A stretch of 16,496 nucleotides of DNA from positions 1 through 16,496 of the forward strand of contig JBHIBD010000049.1 in assembly GCA_046758865.1 (NCBI GenBank). Reading direction: 5' to 3'. This DNA comes from JBHIBD01 sp046758865 (GTDB taxonomy: Bacteria > Planctomycetota > Brocadiia > Brocadiales > Bathyanammoxibiaceae). Below the pieces are notes generated by a model. The model was not told the DNA's origin and searched no databases. It saw only the letters and a list, made by a program, of their open reading frames with translations. The number at the start of each line of letters is the position of its first letter. Position 1 is the stretch's first letter. The position numbers were made by a program, and so were the translations under genes. Shown here in pieces: positions 6,806 to 13,418 of this stretch.

Positions 6806-7904
6806 GGAATCGAAGGCGCTCCTGCACCTGAGCCTTACCAAAGGGATAGGCACTACAACCTACCGTATGCTACTTGAGCGCTTTGGCTCTGCCTCGGCCG
6901 TACTTAATGCGCGGAGAACAGAACTAGAGGGCATACCCGGGATAGGCACCAAGTTGGCAGATGAGCTCACACGTTCCAGGAACAACGTAAATATAGATAA
7001 GGAGCTGGCCCTTGCGCAGGAGCACGGTGTTAACATTGTCCCATACACCCATGAGGACTATCCACACAATCTAAGGGCTATTTATGACCCTCCTCTTGTC
7101 TTATATATAAAGGGCAAGCTGAACCCGAGCGACGTACTATCTATGGCCATCGTAGGCTCAAGGAGGTGCACCTACTACGGGCAGTCTCAGTCCAAGAGAC
7201 TAGCAAGGCTGCTTGGCCAGTCGGGTTTTACCATTGTAAGCGGCCTAGCCAGGGGGATAGATACGGTCGCACACCAGGGGGCACTAGAGGTAGGTGCCAG
7301 AACCATCACTGTAATGGGCTGCGGACTGGGGAGGGTGTATCCCAGGGAAAACAGGGAGTTGGCAGAGCGCATTAGCTGTCAGGGAGCAGTGGTGTCGGAG
7401 TTGCCCATGCTAACCCCTCCCAGCGACAAAAACTTTCCACCGCGCAACCGCCTCATAAGCGGGCTCTCACTGGGTGTGGTAGTGGTGGAGGCAAGCCAGA
7501 GGAGTGGCGCACTAATCACCGCCCACTGGGCGCTGGAACAGGGCAAGGAGGTCTTCGCCGTACCGGGTCAAGTGGATAGCCCCTACAGTCGTGGCACCCA
7601 TCGGCTCTTAAAAGAGGGGGCAAAACTAGTTGAGGATGTCAACGACATAATCGAAGAGCTTGGCCCACTAGCAGAGACCCTAAGCATTTGCGATGAGAAG
7701 GAGGAAGTTCAAGACCCTAGAAGCCTGGCACTCAACTCGCAGGAGAAGAAGATTTTTTCCCTCCTAAGCAGCCAGCCCAAGACCATTGACGAGATAACTG
7801 AGGAGTCCCAGCTACCAGCCTCCAACGTTGCCAGTACACTCATGATTCTGGAGATACGAAAGCTGATAAAACAGCTCTCGGGCAAAAGGTTTGTTAAGGC
7901 GTAG
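6798..7904 (+). CDS. dprA: DNA-processing protein DprA (Smf)
   Basis: DprA loads RecA on incoming single-stranded DNA during natural transformation and is also found in many bacteria not known to be competent. The 368-residue protein has all three usual parts: an N-terminal helix-hairpin-helix region (about 1-60, with GIPGIGTKLADEL), the Rossmann-like DprA core (about 75-290, with AIVGSRRCTYYG, VSGLARGIDTVAHQGAL, FPPRNRLISGLSLGVVVVEA and SGALITAHWALEQGKEVFAVPG), and a C-terminal winged helix (about 310-366). The GTG start lies inside the end of aroB and follows a near-perfect AAGGAGGT (6782-6789) at 8 bases, which settles the start. It is the second gene of the aroB unit; the pairing is probably operon convenience rather than shared function. 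Confidence 0.96.
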   Translation: MNEESKALLHLSLTKGIGTTTYRMLLERFGSASAVLNARRTELEGIPGIGTKLADELTRSRNNVNIDKELALAQEHGVNIVPYTHEDYPHNLRAIYDPPLVLYIKGKLNPSDVLSMAIVGSRRCTYYGQSQSKRLARLLGQSGFTIVSGLARGIDTVAHQGALEVGARTITVMGCGLGRVYPRENRELAERISCQGAVVSELPMLTPPSDKNFPPRNRLISGLSLGVVVVEASQRSGALITAHWALEQGKEVFAVPGQVDSPYSRGTHRLLKEGAKLVEDVNDIIEELGPLAETLSICDEKEEVQDPRSLALNSQEKKIFSLLSSQPKTIDEITEESQLPASNVASTLMILEIRKLIKQLSGKRFVKA

Positions 7905-7956
7905 GGGTGGGATTCAACTCTGTCCCCTCAATTAGAAAGGAGGCATCTAAATTTTC

Positions 7957-7986
7957 TTGACACCACACAACCAACTGGCATAAAAT
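7957..7986 (+). promoter_or_regulatory. promoter for the small HTH gene
   Basis: TTGACA (7957-7962) is followed after 18 bases by TAAAAT (7981-7986). The predicted start near 7993 falls after the TTG at 7991, which argues that translation begins at the ATG at 8012. Confidence 0.6.
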
Positions 7987-8011
7987 ACTTTTGGGAGTGG
8001 AGAAGAAGATA

Positions 8012-8215
8012 ATGGACGAAAGAAGGCTCTTAAGGCGATTTAAAGAGAAATACAACCTTACCTGGGCGAATGTGGCAAGCATTTTTGGCCGCAGCATGTC
8101 CTCGGTCATGCAGTGGCTCTCTGGCCGCAGGAAAATCCCCTCAAGCACTAGGCGGCTACTGAGAATATTTATTGATCACCCACAAGTCTTTAATAGTTAT
8201 AGACTTGGGGAGTAA
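8012..8215 (+). CDS. small helix-turn-helix DNA-binding protein (67 aa)
   Basis: This very small basic protein is essentially one XRE/Cro-like helix-turn-helix: a positively charged first helix (DERRLLRRFKEKYNL), then TWANVASIFGRSMSSVMQWLSGRRKIPSSTRRLL, in which the W-x-x-V-A-x-x-F-G-x-S-x-S-x-V-x-x-W-L-S-G-R-R pattern fits helices 2-3 and the following loop. There is no visible effector domain. I chose the ATG at 8012, with GGAGAAG (7999-8005) in front of it; the in-frame TTG at 7991 would precede the predicted transcription start. It has its own promoter. The next gene, a small membrane protein, has two 19-base direct repeats at its promoter, which makes that promoter an obvious candidate target. 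The specific regulon is unknown. Confidence 0.72.
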   Translation: MDERRLLRRFKEKYNLTWANVASIFGRSMSSVMQWLSGRRKIPSSTRRLLRIFIDHPQVFNSYRLGE

Positions 8216-8243
8216 TAACGGCCTCTATATTTTTTCCCTGGAT

Positions 8244-8291
8244 ATTGCACATTTGTACAGTTTGTACTTGACATTGCACATATGCACAGTT
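8244..8291 (+). promoter_or_regulatory. tandem 19-bp direct-repeat operator over a promoter
   Basis: ATTGCACATTTGTACAGTT (8244-8262) and ATTGCACATATGCACAGTT (8273-8291) match at 17 of 19 positions, start to start 29 bases apart. The first lies just upstream of the -35 and the second fills the -35/-10 spacer of the promoter for the membrane-protein gene. Such placement is typical of a repressor operator. The neighbouring HTH protein is the simplest candidate for the ligand; this is inference. Confidence 0.6.
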
Positions 8292-8296
8292 AAATT
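8268..8296 (+). promoter_or_regulatory. promoter for the small membrane-protein gene
   Basis: TTGACA (8268-8273) and TAAATT (8291-8296) are 17 bases apart. The promoter is embedded in the direct-repeat pair; the second repeat shares the last base of the -35 and the first base of the -10. The leader of about 50 bases ends in a very strong AAAAGGAGGTG ribosome binding site (8337-8347). Confidence 0.6.
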
Positions 8297-8351
8297 GATA
8301 AATAGACAGTAGAGGTTTTTCTGGGAACCTGGTTTTAAAAGGAGGTGTGTT

Positions 8352-8660
8352 ATGTTAGAGGCCATTATGCCCTATCTAAACCCCTACACAGTCACGGCCG
8401 CGGTAATTGTCTTGGTAGGACTTGGATATTTCCTGAACAGGTGGTACATGGTCAGCCCTTATCGGTATGGCGGCACAATACTGCTGATAGCCATCTTCTT
8501 AAGTCTAGGCTGGCTAGCCGTTGCAAAGTACGGCATCAGCCTGTACTGGATAGGTGGGCTTTATGCCCTCATACTGGTTGGCTACGCTGTAAAAAGCTAC
8601 TACCATATCACCTGGAAGGACATTACCGGCAAGTTCTACCGTCCAAAGCCAACAATCTAG
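8352..8660 (+). CDS. small three-helix membrane protein of unknown function
   Basis: I do not recognise this 102-residue protein. It has three clear hydrophobic helices (about residues 12-30, 40-58 and 62-80) and a short polar, basic C-terminal tail (SYYHITWKDITGKFYRPKPTI). Tyrosine and glycine are frequent in the turns. There is no signal-peptide cleavage site and no catalytic motif that I can see. The ATG is preceded by an almost ideal AAAAGGAGGTG, so it is probably well translated once transcribed. It forms a single-gene unit: its own promoter with operator-like repeats upstream and a strong intrinsic terminator downstream. The small HTH gene just before it is the likely regulator. An alternative reading frame across the same region (8345-8725) runs through the terminator and has no protein-like composition. 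Confidence 0.75.
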   Translation: MLEAIMPYLNPYTVTAAVIVLVGLGYFLNRWYMVSPYRYGGTILLIAIFLSLGWLAVAKYGISLYWIGGLYALILVGYAVKSYYHITWKDITGKFYRPKPTI

Positions 8661-8684
8661 AGGCCGTGTTGCTCAACTACTGGC

Positions 8685-8718
8685 AAAATACCCCTCGTAA
8701 CGAGGGGTATTTTTTTAA
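8685..8718 (+). terminator. strong intrinsic terminator
   Basis: ATACCCCTCG (8688-8697) pairs perfectly with CGAGGGGTAT (8701-8710) around a TAA loop, and a run of T follows (8710-8716). The A-run on the left (8685-8688) can extend the stem. It ends the membrane-protein unit 25 bases after its stop codon. Confidence 0.9.
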
Positions 8719-8729
8719 TTTTTAGGCCC

Positions 8730-8758
8730 TTGACACCAAGCATTTCGCTGTCTACAAT
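8730..8758 (+). promoter_or_regulatory. promoter for the HhH DNA-repair-like gene
   Basis: TTGACA (8730-8735) is followed after exactly 17 bases by TACAAT (8753-8758). The predicted start near 8765 is only about 14 bases before the ATG at 8779, and no Shine-Dalgarno sequence is visible in between. Confidence 0.65.
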
Positions 8759-8778
8759 TCGTCCTTCCTTACACAAAA

Positions 8779-9399
8779 ATGAAAGACATCTCAGATATAA
8801 TTGATAGATTCGGCCAGCTATACTCAGAGGATTTAGGCATAAACCTTGATAGCGGTAAAGAAGGTGAGGTCTTCAAGTGGTTCCTTGCCAGTGTCCTTTT
8901 CGGTAGGCGCATTGGAGAAAACATCGCCATCAGTACCTACAGAGGTTTTGAGAAGGAAGATGTTCTTACACCAAGGGCTATACTGGATACGGGCTGGCGA
9001 AAATTGGTTATAATCCTGGACACTGGTGGCTATACGAGATATGACTTCAGCGTCGCCGACAACCTTATCAAGATATCCGAAAAGCTCCTATCAGAATACG
9101 GCACCCTGGCGAGGCTTCATGAAAGGGCATTGGACCCAAAAGATTTAGAGCAACGACTCTTAGAGTTCCGGGGTATAGGGCCCGTTACGGTAGGCATTTT
9201 CCTCAGAGAGATGCGTCATGTCTGGACCAAGGCAGACCCGGAGATAAGCCCCTATGCGGAGCTAGCGGCAGAGAAGCTCAAGATAAACCTGAAAACGCTA
9301 GACAGACACACCAGGCACTTCGTCCGCCTCGAGTGTGCCCTGCTGAGGATAGGAAAGAACTACATAAGAAAGAATAAACCAATCCCTGTTGGCAGTTAG
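8779..9399 (+). CDS. helix-hairpin-helix DNA glycosylase-like protein (endonuclease III superfamily)
   Basis: This 206-residue protein looks like a HhH-GPD base-excision-repair protein. The helix-hairpin-helix is at about 127-142 (LLEFRGIGPVTVGIFL), and an aspartate follows at 153 (KADPEI) near where the superfamily keeps its catalytic Asp. The usual catalytic lysine of endonuclease III (in the GVGRKTA segment) is replaced, as the hairpin reads GIGPVTVG. The C-terminal four-cysteine iron-sulfur loop is absent; only one cysteine remains (LECALL). It may therefore be a monofunctional glycosylase, a structural DNA-binding homologue or an uncharacterised branch. The start is fixed by the strong promoter just upstream and by lack of other in-frame starts; the leader is very short with no SD. 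Its stop codon overlaps that of the convergent metallo-beta-lactamase gene. Confidence 0.7.
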   Translation: MKDISDIIDRFGQLYSEDLGINLDSGKEGEVFKWFLASVLFGRRIGENIAISTYRGFEKEDVLTPRAILDTGWRKLVIILDTGGYTRYDFSVADNLIKISEKLLSEYGTLARLHERALDPKDLEQRLLEFRGIGPVTVGIFLREMRHVWTKADPEISPYAELAAEKLKINLKTLDRHTRHFVRLECALLRIGKNYIRKNKPIPVGS

Positions 9400-10526
9400 T
9401 TGTTCCTGTAAATGTCCACTTCATCCAACAGGTACTCTTGCTCTATACCCTTATACCTTACCCAAAATGCTCTTCTGCCATCAGTCTCTATTACTATGGG
9501 CGTACCGGTAATGGTCTGTACTTTTCCGGTGCCCGGATAGGGTTTGTGCAGGATAAAACCGTCTTCCCCGCCAGTCTGGTAGATATCACTCCCCAGGGGT
9601 CTACCTGTGCGCCTGTCCTTATAGCCAAGGAGCTTCTCAACCGTCTCCCGTGCAGGGATACTGGACCGCCGACCACAGGACACGATGGACACCTCCGGCC
9701 TAAGAACCTCTAGGAGCTCGTGCCTGGTGGCCCAAACAGAGCCGTGGTCGCTGACCTTCATCACCTCCACCTCCTTGAGCCGATGGACAAAGCGCTCCTC
9801 TATGTTGTGAAGGGGTGCCCTATCATAGCCGCATATGTCACCCCCAAAGTACATATCAAACTTCTTGTAGTGAATCACAAAAACAATGGAAAAATTGTGC
9901 TCACTGGCCTGGCGCTGCTCCTCAGGGTCAGAGAGTACCATTGATGCGGCGGCCTTCGATTTATCGAACCTGCTATTAAAGGCAATGACATCTATACTGA
10001 CATGGTCCCCCAGGTCAATCTGTTTGTGTCGTCCAGAGACCCTCGCCCAAAAATCTACCGCCTCCCGCTTCACACCGATATCCTTAACCCACTCCCTGTA
10101 CACATGAAAGAGTCTAGAGCGGGAGGGTATTTCCAAACCCCTATCTATCACCTTCTTAATCCTTATATCGGGCATGCGCAGAAGGTACGCAAGCCCCGTG
10201 GGAGTGACATCCCTGGGCCACCCCATGTGGTCTTCGTGGTAATGGGTAACGAGAAGGTAATCTATATTATATTTATGGACGCTGTCCCTCAAATATTTGT
10301 GAAGGATTTCAGCCTCTTTCCCCGCCCTCCTATTATCCTCACCGACATCGACCACCATAACCTTACCCTGGGGCGACTCAATGACAATACAATCCGCCTG
10401 ACCTACATCCAGGACATGTATCCTGAGCCTGTCTTCTGGATAACCCACCACAATGTTGGGTACCAATATCGGCAAGGAAAGAACCACACAGGCCGTCCAT
10501 GCCGCTAGCGCCTTCCACACATCCAT
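9396..10526 (-). CDS. secreted ComEC/Rec2-like metallo-beta-lactamase-fold hydrolase
   Basis: This 376-residue protein has a metallo-beta-lactamase fold like the C-terminal domain of the DNA-uptake protein ComEC. An N-terminal hydrophobic segment (about residues 6-28) looks like a signal peptide or anchor, so the domain probably lies outside the cytoplasm. The fold begins LRIHVLDVGQADCIVIE, and the metal motif is THYHEDH, giving H95, H97, D99 and H100. Later ligands are the Asp of MYFGGDI and the His of VSDHGS. The ten-helix ComEC competence membrane domain is absent, so this is a free-standing hydrolase with unknown substrate (phosphodiesters or nucleic acid are possible). It is the last gene of the minus-strand operon, 38 bases after a lipoprotein gene. 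Its TAA overlaps the TAG of the convergent HhH gene. Although dprA is nearby, a competence role is only speculation. Confidence 0.82.
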   Translation of the reverse strand: MDVWKALAAWTACVVLSLPILVPNIVVGYPEDRLRIHVLDVGQADCIVIESPQGKVMVVDVGEDNRRAGKEAEILHKYLRDSVHKYNIDYLLVTHYHEDHMGWPRDVTPTGLAYLLRMPDIRIKKVIDRGLEIPSRSRLFHVYREWVKDIGVKREAVDFWARVSGRHKQIDLGDHVSIDVIAFNSRFDKSKAAASMVLSDPEEQRQASEHNFSIVFVIHYKKFDMYFGGDICGYDRAPLHNIEERFVHRLKEVEVMKVSDHGSVWATRHELLEVLRPEVSIVSCGRRSSIPARETVEKLLGYKDRRTGRPLGSDIYQTGGEDGFILHKPYPGTGKVQTITGTPIVIETDGRRAFWVRYKGIEQEYLLDEVDIYRNN

Positions 10527-10564
10527 ACGCCGCCTAGCAAAATGAAAAAGCCGTAACTTATTAA

Positions 10565-11026
10565 TTAACGAACCCCTGCTTTACTGGCCTCCTCAAGCTT
10601 CCTCTCCAGCGCCTCCATGCTCTTTTGGAAGGTAATTAGCCCCTTGCCCAGTTTCTGGAGCTTTTTGTCCAAGTCTTTCATCTTATCCGAGACCTTTTTG
10701 GTCTCTTCAGCCATCGCCCTCTTTACTTCACTCAGCCCCTTCCTATAGCTCTTGTTTACCTCTTCAAGGCTCTCTGTAAACCGCGTGAGCTTCTCGGTGA
10801 GCTGGTTCAGCTTGACATCAACGCCGCTAATGTCTTTCTTCAGCTGTTCTACTTGCATCTTGTTGTCATCCAGGGCTTGTTCCAGAGGCTGTAACCTCTC
10901 TCGAATATCAATTTTTGTGGAGGCTACCTCCTGACCCACATACTCCTTAACCCACTGCTGATTAGCACCACAGCCCGCCAACAGGAAAAGACACAAGAGC
11001 GCTTTTACAAAATATCTTTCTCTCAT
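10565..11026 (-). CDS. coiled-coil lipoprotein, paralogue of the upstream lipoprotein gene
   Basis: This 153-residue protein starts with a lipoprotein signal peptide: basic start (MRERYFVK), hydrophobic core and a LLAGC lipobox with the lipidated cysteine at 19. After it comes GANQQWVKEYVGQEV and then almost continuous heptad-like charged helix (about 35-150, rich in K, E, L and Q), so the mature protein is probably a long coiled coil tethered to a membrane. The start is backed by GGAGA eight bases before the ATG. The preceding operon gene encodes a second lipoprotein that has nearly the same stretch right after its cysteine (QWVK, D or E, YVGQE), so the two are related in origin and perhaps partners. 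No function can be assigned; envelope spacers such as Lpp-type or TolA/YbgF-like helpers have comparable shape but no recognisable similarity. Confidence 0.8.
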   Translation of the reverse strand: MRERYFVKALLCLFLLAGCGANQQWVKEYVGQEVASTKIDIRERLQPLEQALDDNKMQVEQLKKDISGVDVKLNQLTEKLTRFTESLEEVNKSYRKGLSEVKRAMAEETKKVSDKMKDLDKKLQKLGKGLITFQKSMEALERKLEEASKAGVR

Positions 11027-11095
11027 TTTTTAAGTCTCCGTTGGTTAGAGAGCCCCAACAACAAAAGTAAGAAGGACACTGCCACTTATATCTCC

Positions 11096-11875
11096 CTACT
11101 TAGGCAAGCCTTCGATTAACCCCCTCAGTTTTTGCTCCAGAGTCTCAACGTCCTTCTGAGACTGTTCCGCCATTTCCGCAAGTATCCCCCTTTGCGTATC
11201 TTTTAAATCCGATATCTTATCATCCAGGGCAGACACCTTCTTGTTCAGTGTATCTATTTCACCCATTATGTCCACCCTTAGCACCCCAACCCCCTTGTGG
11301 TATTGCTGATACTGCTCGTCCACGTGCTCGATGTGCCTTGAAACATCATTTATTCTTGCCCGAAGTTTCCTCAACTCGTTTGCTAGAGCCGCAAGTCTCT
11401 CTTCCAAAGACTGTGGTACTTGGGCCTCAACACCCGGCGGACGGACTTCCTCCGGCATCGGCTCCGGTACGGCCTCTGGTGCTGTCTCGAGTACTGGCAC
11501 ACCCCCCGCCAGTGCCTGTACTGTGGACTCCAGGGCTGTAAATCGAGTGTCCATCTCATCAAGGTCTTCTCGCAGCCGCTGCTGCTCATCTCTATTTTCT
11601 TCTAGAACCTGTTCTAAAGACTCGGGAGTCTTAAGCCCAACGCCTATCTCTTCCACCTGTCTCCGTAGCGACTGTAGCTCTTCCCTGGTCTCAGCAAGGC
11701 CTTCCTCCAGCGGTTTGAGCCGTTCAGCCCTCACAGGCTCCAACTCCTGCCCTACATAGTCCTTAACCCACTGCTCGTCAACACAACCCACCATTGACAT
11801 CATCACGACCATGATAAAGGGACAAAAAATGCAACACAAAACGGGGCCAGCTCTACCCTTTTCCCTACACATCAT
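11096..11875 (-). CDS. coiled-coil lipoprotein with proline-rich hinge
   Basis: This protein has 259 residues from the ATG at 11875. The frame is open to 11926, but that extension lies inside the preceding gene and would put extra residues before a normal signal peptide (MMCREKGRAG, hydrophobic core, MVGC lipobox with Cys31). The mature protein begins VDEQWVKDYVGQEL, almost the same motif as in the downstream lipoprotein. A first coiled coil (about 45-120), a proline/glutamate-rich hinge (about 128-160) and a second coiled coil (about 165-255) follow. It overlaps the upstream membrane-protein gene by 11 bases, indicating translational coupling. The lipobox has Met rather than Leu at -3, so lipidation is likely but less certain than for the partner. 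The function is unknown. Confidence 0.78.
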   Translation of the reverse strand: MMCREKGRAGPVLCCIFCPFIMVVMMSMVGCVDEQWVKDYVGQELEPVRAERLKPLEEGLAETREELQSLRRQVEEIGVGLKTPESLEQVLEENRDEQQRLREDLDEMDTRFTALESTVQALAGGVPVLETAPEAVPEPMPEEVRPPGVEAQVPQSLEERLAALANELRKLRARINDVSRHIEHVDEQYQQYHKGVGVLRVDIMGEIDTLNKKVSALDDKISDLKDTQRGILAEMAEQSQKDVETLEQKLRGLIEGLPK

Positions 11876-12233
11876 AGAGCCCCTGAACCGCCATCCTGGT
11901 AAGGAACGCCACCGCAAAATAAACAAAGACAGACATTACCACCGCCTTCCACATCTCAACCCTCGGCAGCAGGAGTATAAAGGCACCTATATAACAGAGC
12001 CAGGCAGGTGAAAAGATGATAAGACCCTTGGCATAAGAAACTGTCGCATCTGCGCCAGCCTCCCTATAAATAAATGTTGCCGTAATGATGCTTAGCGCAG
12101 GCATCATGGCAATAAAGGAGGATAGCAGGCTCTTCCTTACTCCTCCGAAATAGCTTACCACGCTTACAATAATGCCTCCCACAAAAAAGTAAAGCAAATA
12201 TTTTGGGTTCAATCCTTGCCCTCCTGCCTTCAC
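11865..12233 (-). CDS. small four-helix membrane protein, GlpM/DUF3147-like
   Basis: This 122-residue integral membrane protein has four hydrophobic helices (about 11-31, 38-55, 70-88 and 94-114). The SYFGG-x-R-K-S-L-L-S-S-F-I-A-M-M-P pattern near residues 27-45 and the overall layout resemble the GlpM/DUF3147 family, whose function is not established; I hold this family name only tentatively. Two starts compete. The GTG at 12233 overlaps the ribD stop (GTGA) but has no SD in front of it. An in-frame TTG at 12212 has a good AGGAGG (12220-12225) seven bases upstream and would give 115 residues. I report the longer form; the shorter one may be the real start. The gene lies between ribD and a lipoprotein gene it overlaps by 11 bases, so it is part of the long operon. 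Confidence 0.72.
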   Translation of the reverse strand: MKAGGQGLNPKYLLYFFVGGIIVSVVSYFGGVRKSLLSSFIAMMPALSIITATFIYREAGADATVSYAKGLIIFSPAWLCYIGAFILLLPRVEMWKAVVMSVFVYFAVAFLTRMAVQGLYDV

Positions 12234-13330
12234 ATACCAGACACAATACCTTCTACCAGGACGTCCTCTGCAAACCTCGTCACGCAGACGTCTTTCAACG
12301 CCAGGGCATCCTCCACCTTGTCCACCCCAATCCCCGATACATGAAGTCGCGCCTCCCCCCCTCCGATTATCTTCGGTGCGATAAAGACCATCACCCTGTC
12401 CACCAGCCCCTCTTCAAATAAAGAGGCTATCAGAGTGCCCCCTCCCTCGACAAGGATGCTGGTAAACTGCTCCTTGCCCAACATCTTCATCAGTTCCCCA
12501 AGGTCCACCTTGTTTCCCTTATCCTTAACCATTATCAGCCTGCAGCCCGCCTTGCTCAGTTTGTCCAGGCGTTCCGCGGGTGCACGGTCGGTCGTTGCCA
12601 CCAGTACCTCGGCCTCGGATAGGGTGCGGAGCAGTTGAGAGTCCAACGGCAGCCGGGCCTGCCCGTCCACCACCAACCTCTTAGGATTCCTTCCACCCTC
12701 AATATGACGACAGGTCAATAACGGGTCATCCCTGAGCACCGTACCTATCCCTACCATCACCGCATCCACCTGGGAGCGGATTTTATGGACATACGCCCTC
12801 GACTCCAGCGAGGATACCCAGCGGGAGTCGCCAGTGCGGGTCGCCGTCTTTCCGTCCAGGCTCATGGCCCATTTGGCAATAACGTACGGCATCCCCACGG
12901 TCATCAGTTTAAAAAAGGGGGCATTCAACCTCCTTGCCTCCTCCTCCAGCACGCCATTTACCACCTCAATTCCCGCCTGCCTCAGCCTCTCAGCACCCTT
13001 GCCCGCCGTCTCAGGGTTTGGGTCCATCACGGCCAGCACTACCCTGCTTATACCCGCCTCTATAACCCTCTCCACACAGGGAGGTGTCTTCCCGTAGTGT
13101 GCACAGGGCTCAAGGGAGACGTAAAGTGTGGCGCCGCGGCAAAGAGGCCCGGCCTCATCCAGTGCACGCACCTCTGCATGCGGGCCGCCAAAGTATTCAT
13201 GATAGCCCTGACCCACAACCCTACCGTCCTTCACCACCACCGCCCCCACCATGGGGTTAGGCTCTACCCTGCCCTTTCCCCTCTCAACAAGCCCCAGGGC
13301 CATCTGCATAAATCGTTCGTCTTCTGTCAT
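12230..13330 (-). CDS. ribD: bifunctional riboflavin biosynthesis deaminase/reductase RibD
   Basis: RibD carries out two early cytosolic steps of riboflavin synthesis: deamination of the diaminopyrimidine product of GTP cyclohydrolase II, then NADPH-dependent reduction of its ribose. The 366-residue length is typical of the two-domain enzyme. The N-terminal zinc deaminase shows PNPMVGAVVV, HAE (H51, E53) and EPCAHYGKTPPC (C76, C85). The C-terminal reductase starts around 148 (YVIAKWAMSLDGKTATRTGDS) and contains ILVEGGGTLIASLFEEGLVDR. No other riboflavin gene is in the window, so ribD is split from ribE/ribBA here. The ATG at 13330 lacks a clear SD. A weak promoter-like TTGCAG-17-TACAAA on the minus strand lies just before it, so ribD might also be transcribed separately from aroA, which ends 88 bases upstream. 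Confidence 0.97.
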   Translation of the reverse strand: MTEDERFMQMALGLVERGKGRVEPNPMVGAVVVKDGRVVGQGYHEYFGGPHAEVRALDEAGPLCRGATLYVSLEPCAHYGKTPPCVERVIEAGISRVVLAVMDPNPETAGKGAERLRQAGIEVVNGVLEEEARRLNAPFFKLMTVGMPYVIAKWAMSLDGKTATRTGDSRWVSSLESRAYVHKIRSQVDAVMVGIGTVLRDDPLLTCRHIEGGRNPKRLVVDGQARLPLDSQLLRTLSEAEVLVATTDRAPAERLDKLSKAGCRLIMVKDKGNKVDLGELMKMLGKEQFTSILVEGGGTLIASLFEEGLVDRVMVFIAPKIIGGGEARLHVSGIGVDKVEDALALKDVCVTRFAEDVLVEGIVSGM

Positions 13331-13378
13331 AACAAACTAAATTTGTATACAGATACAGGTAGTACTGCAAAGATATTC

Positions 13379-13412
13379 TGTAGGGACAAGTTCGCCAAAG
13401 GTGAATCTGCCC
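13379..13412. repeat. imperfect hairpin repeat (TGTAGGGACA family)
   Basis: TGTAGGGACAAGTTCGCC, a 3-base AAA centre and GGTGAATCTGCCC form a hairpin of about 13 bp with two mismatches, located between aroA and ribD. The opening GTAGGGACA is the same as that of the composite palindrome at 15970-16027, so both belong to one dispersed family. It may act as a weak RNA-stabilising or attenuating hairpin inside the operon. Confidence 0.5.
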
Positions 13413-13418
13413 AAATCT

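Noticed and set aside
8345..8725. Alternative 126-codon frame over the small membrane-protein gene
   Set aside because: It runs through the intrinsic terminator, has no good start signal and no protein-like composition, while the other frame has an ideal ribosome binding site and membrane helices.
11876..11926. Longer N-terminus for the first lipoprotein
   Set aside because: It would place 17 extra residues before a normal signal peptide and lies inside the upstream gene.
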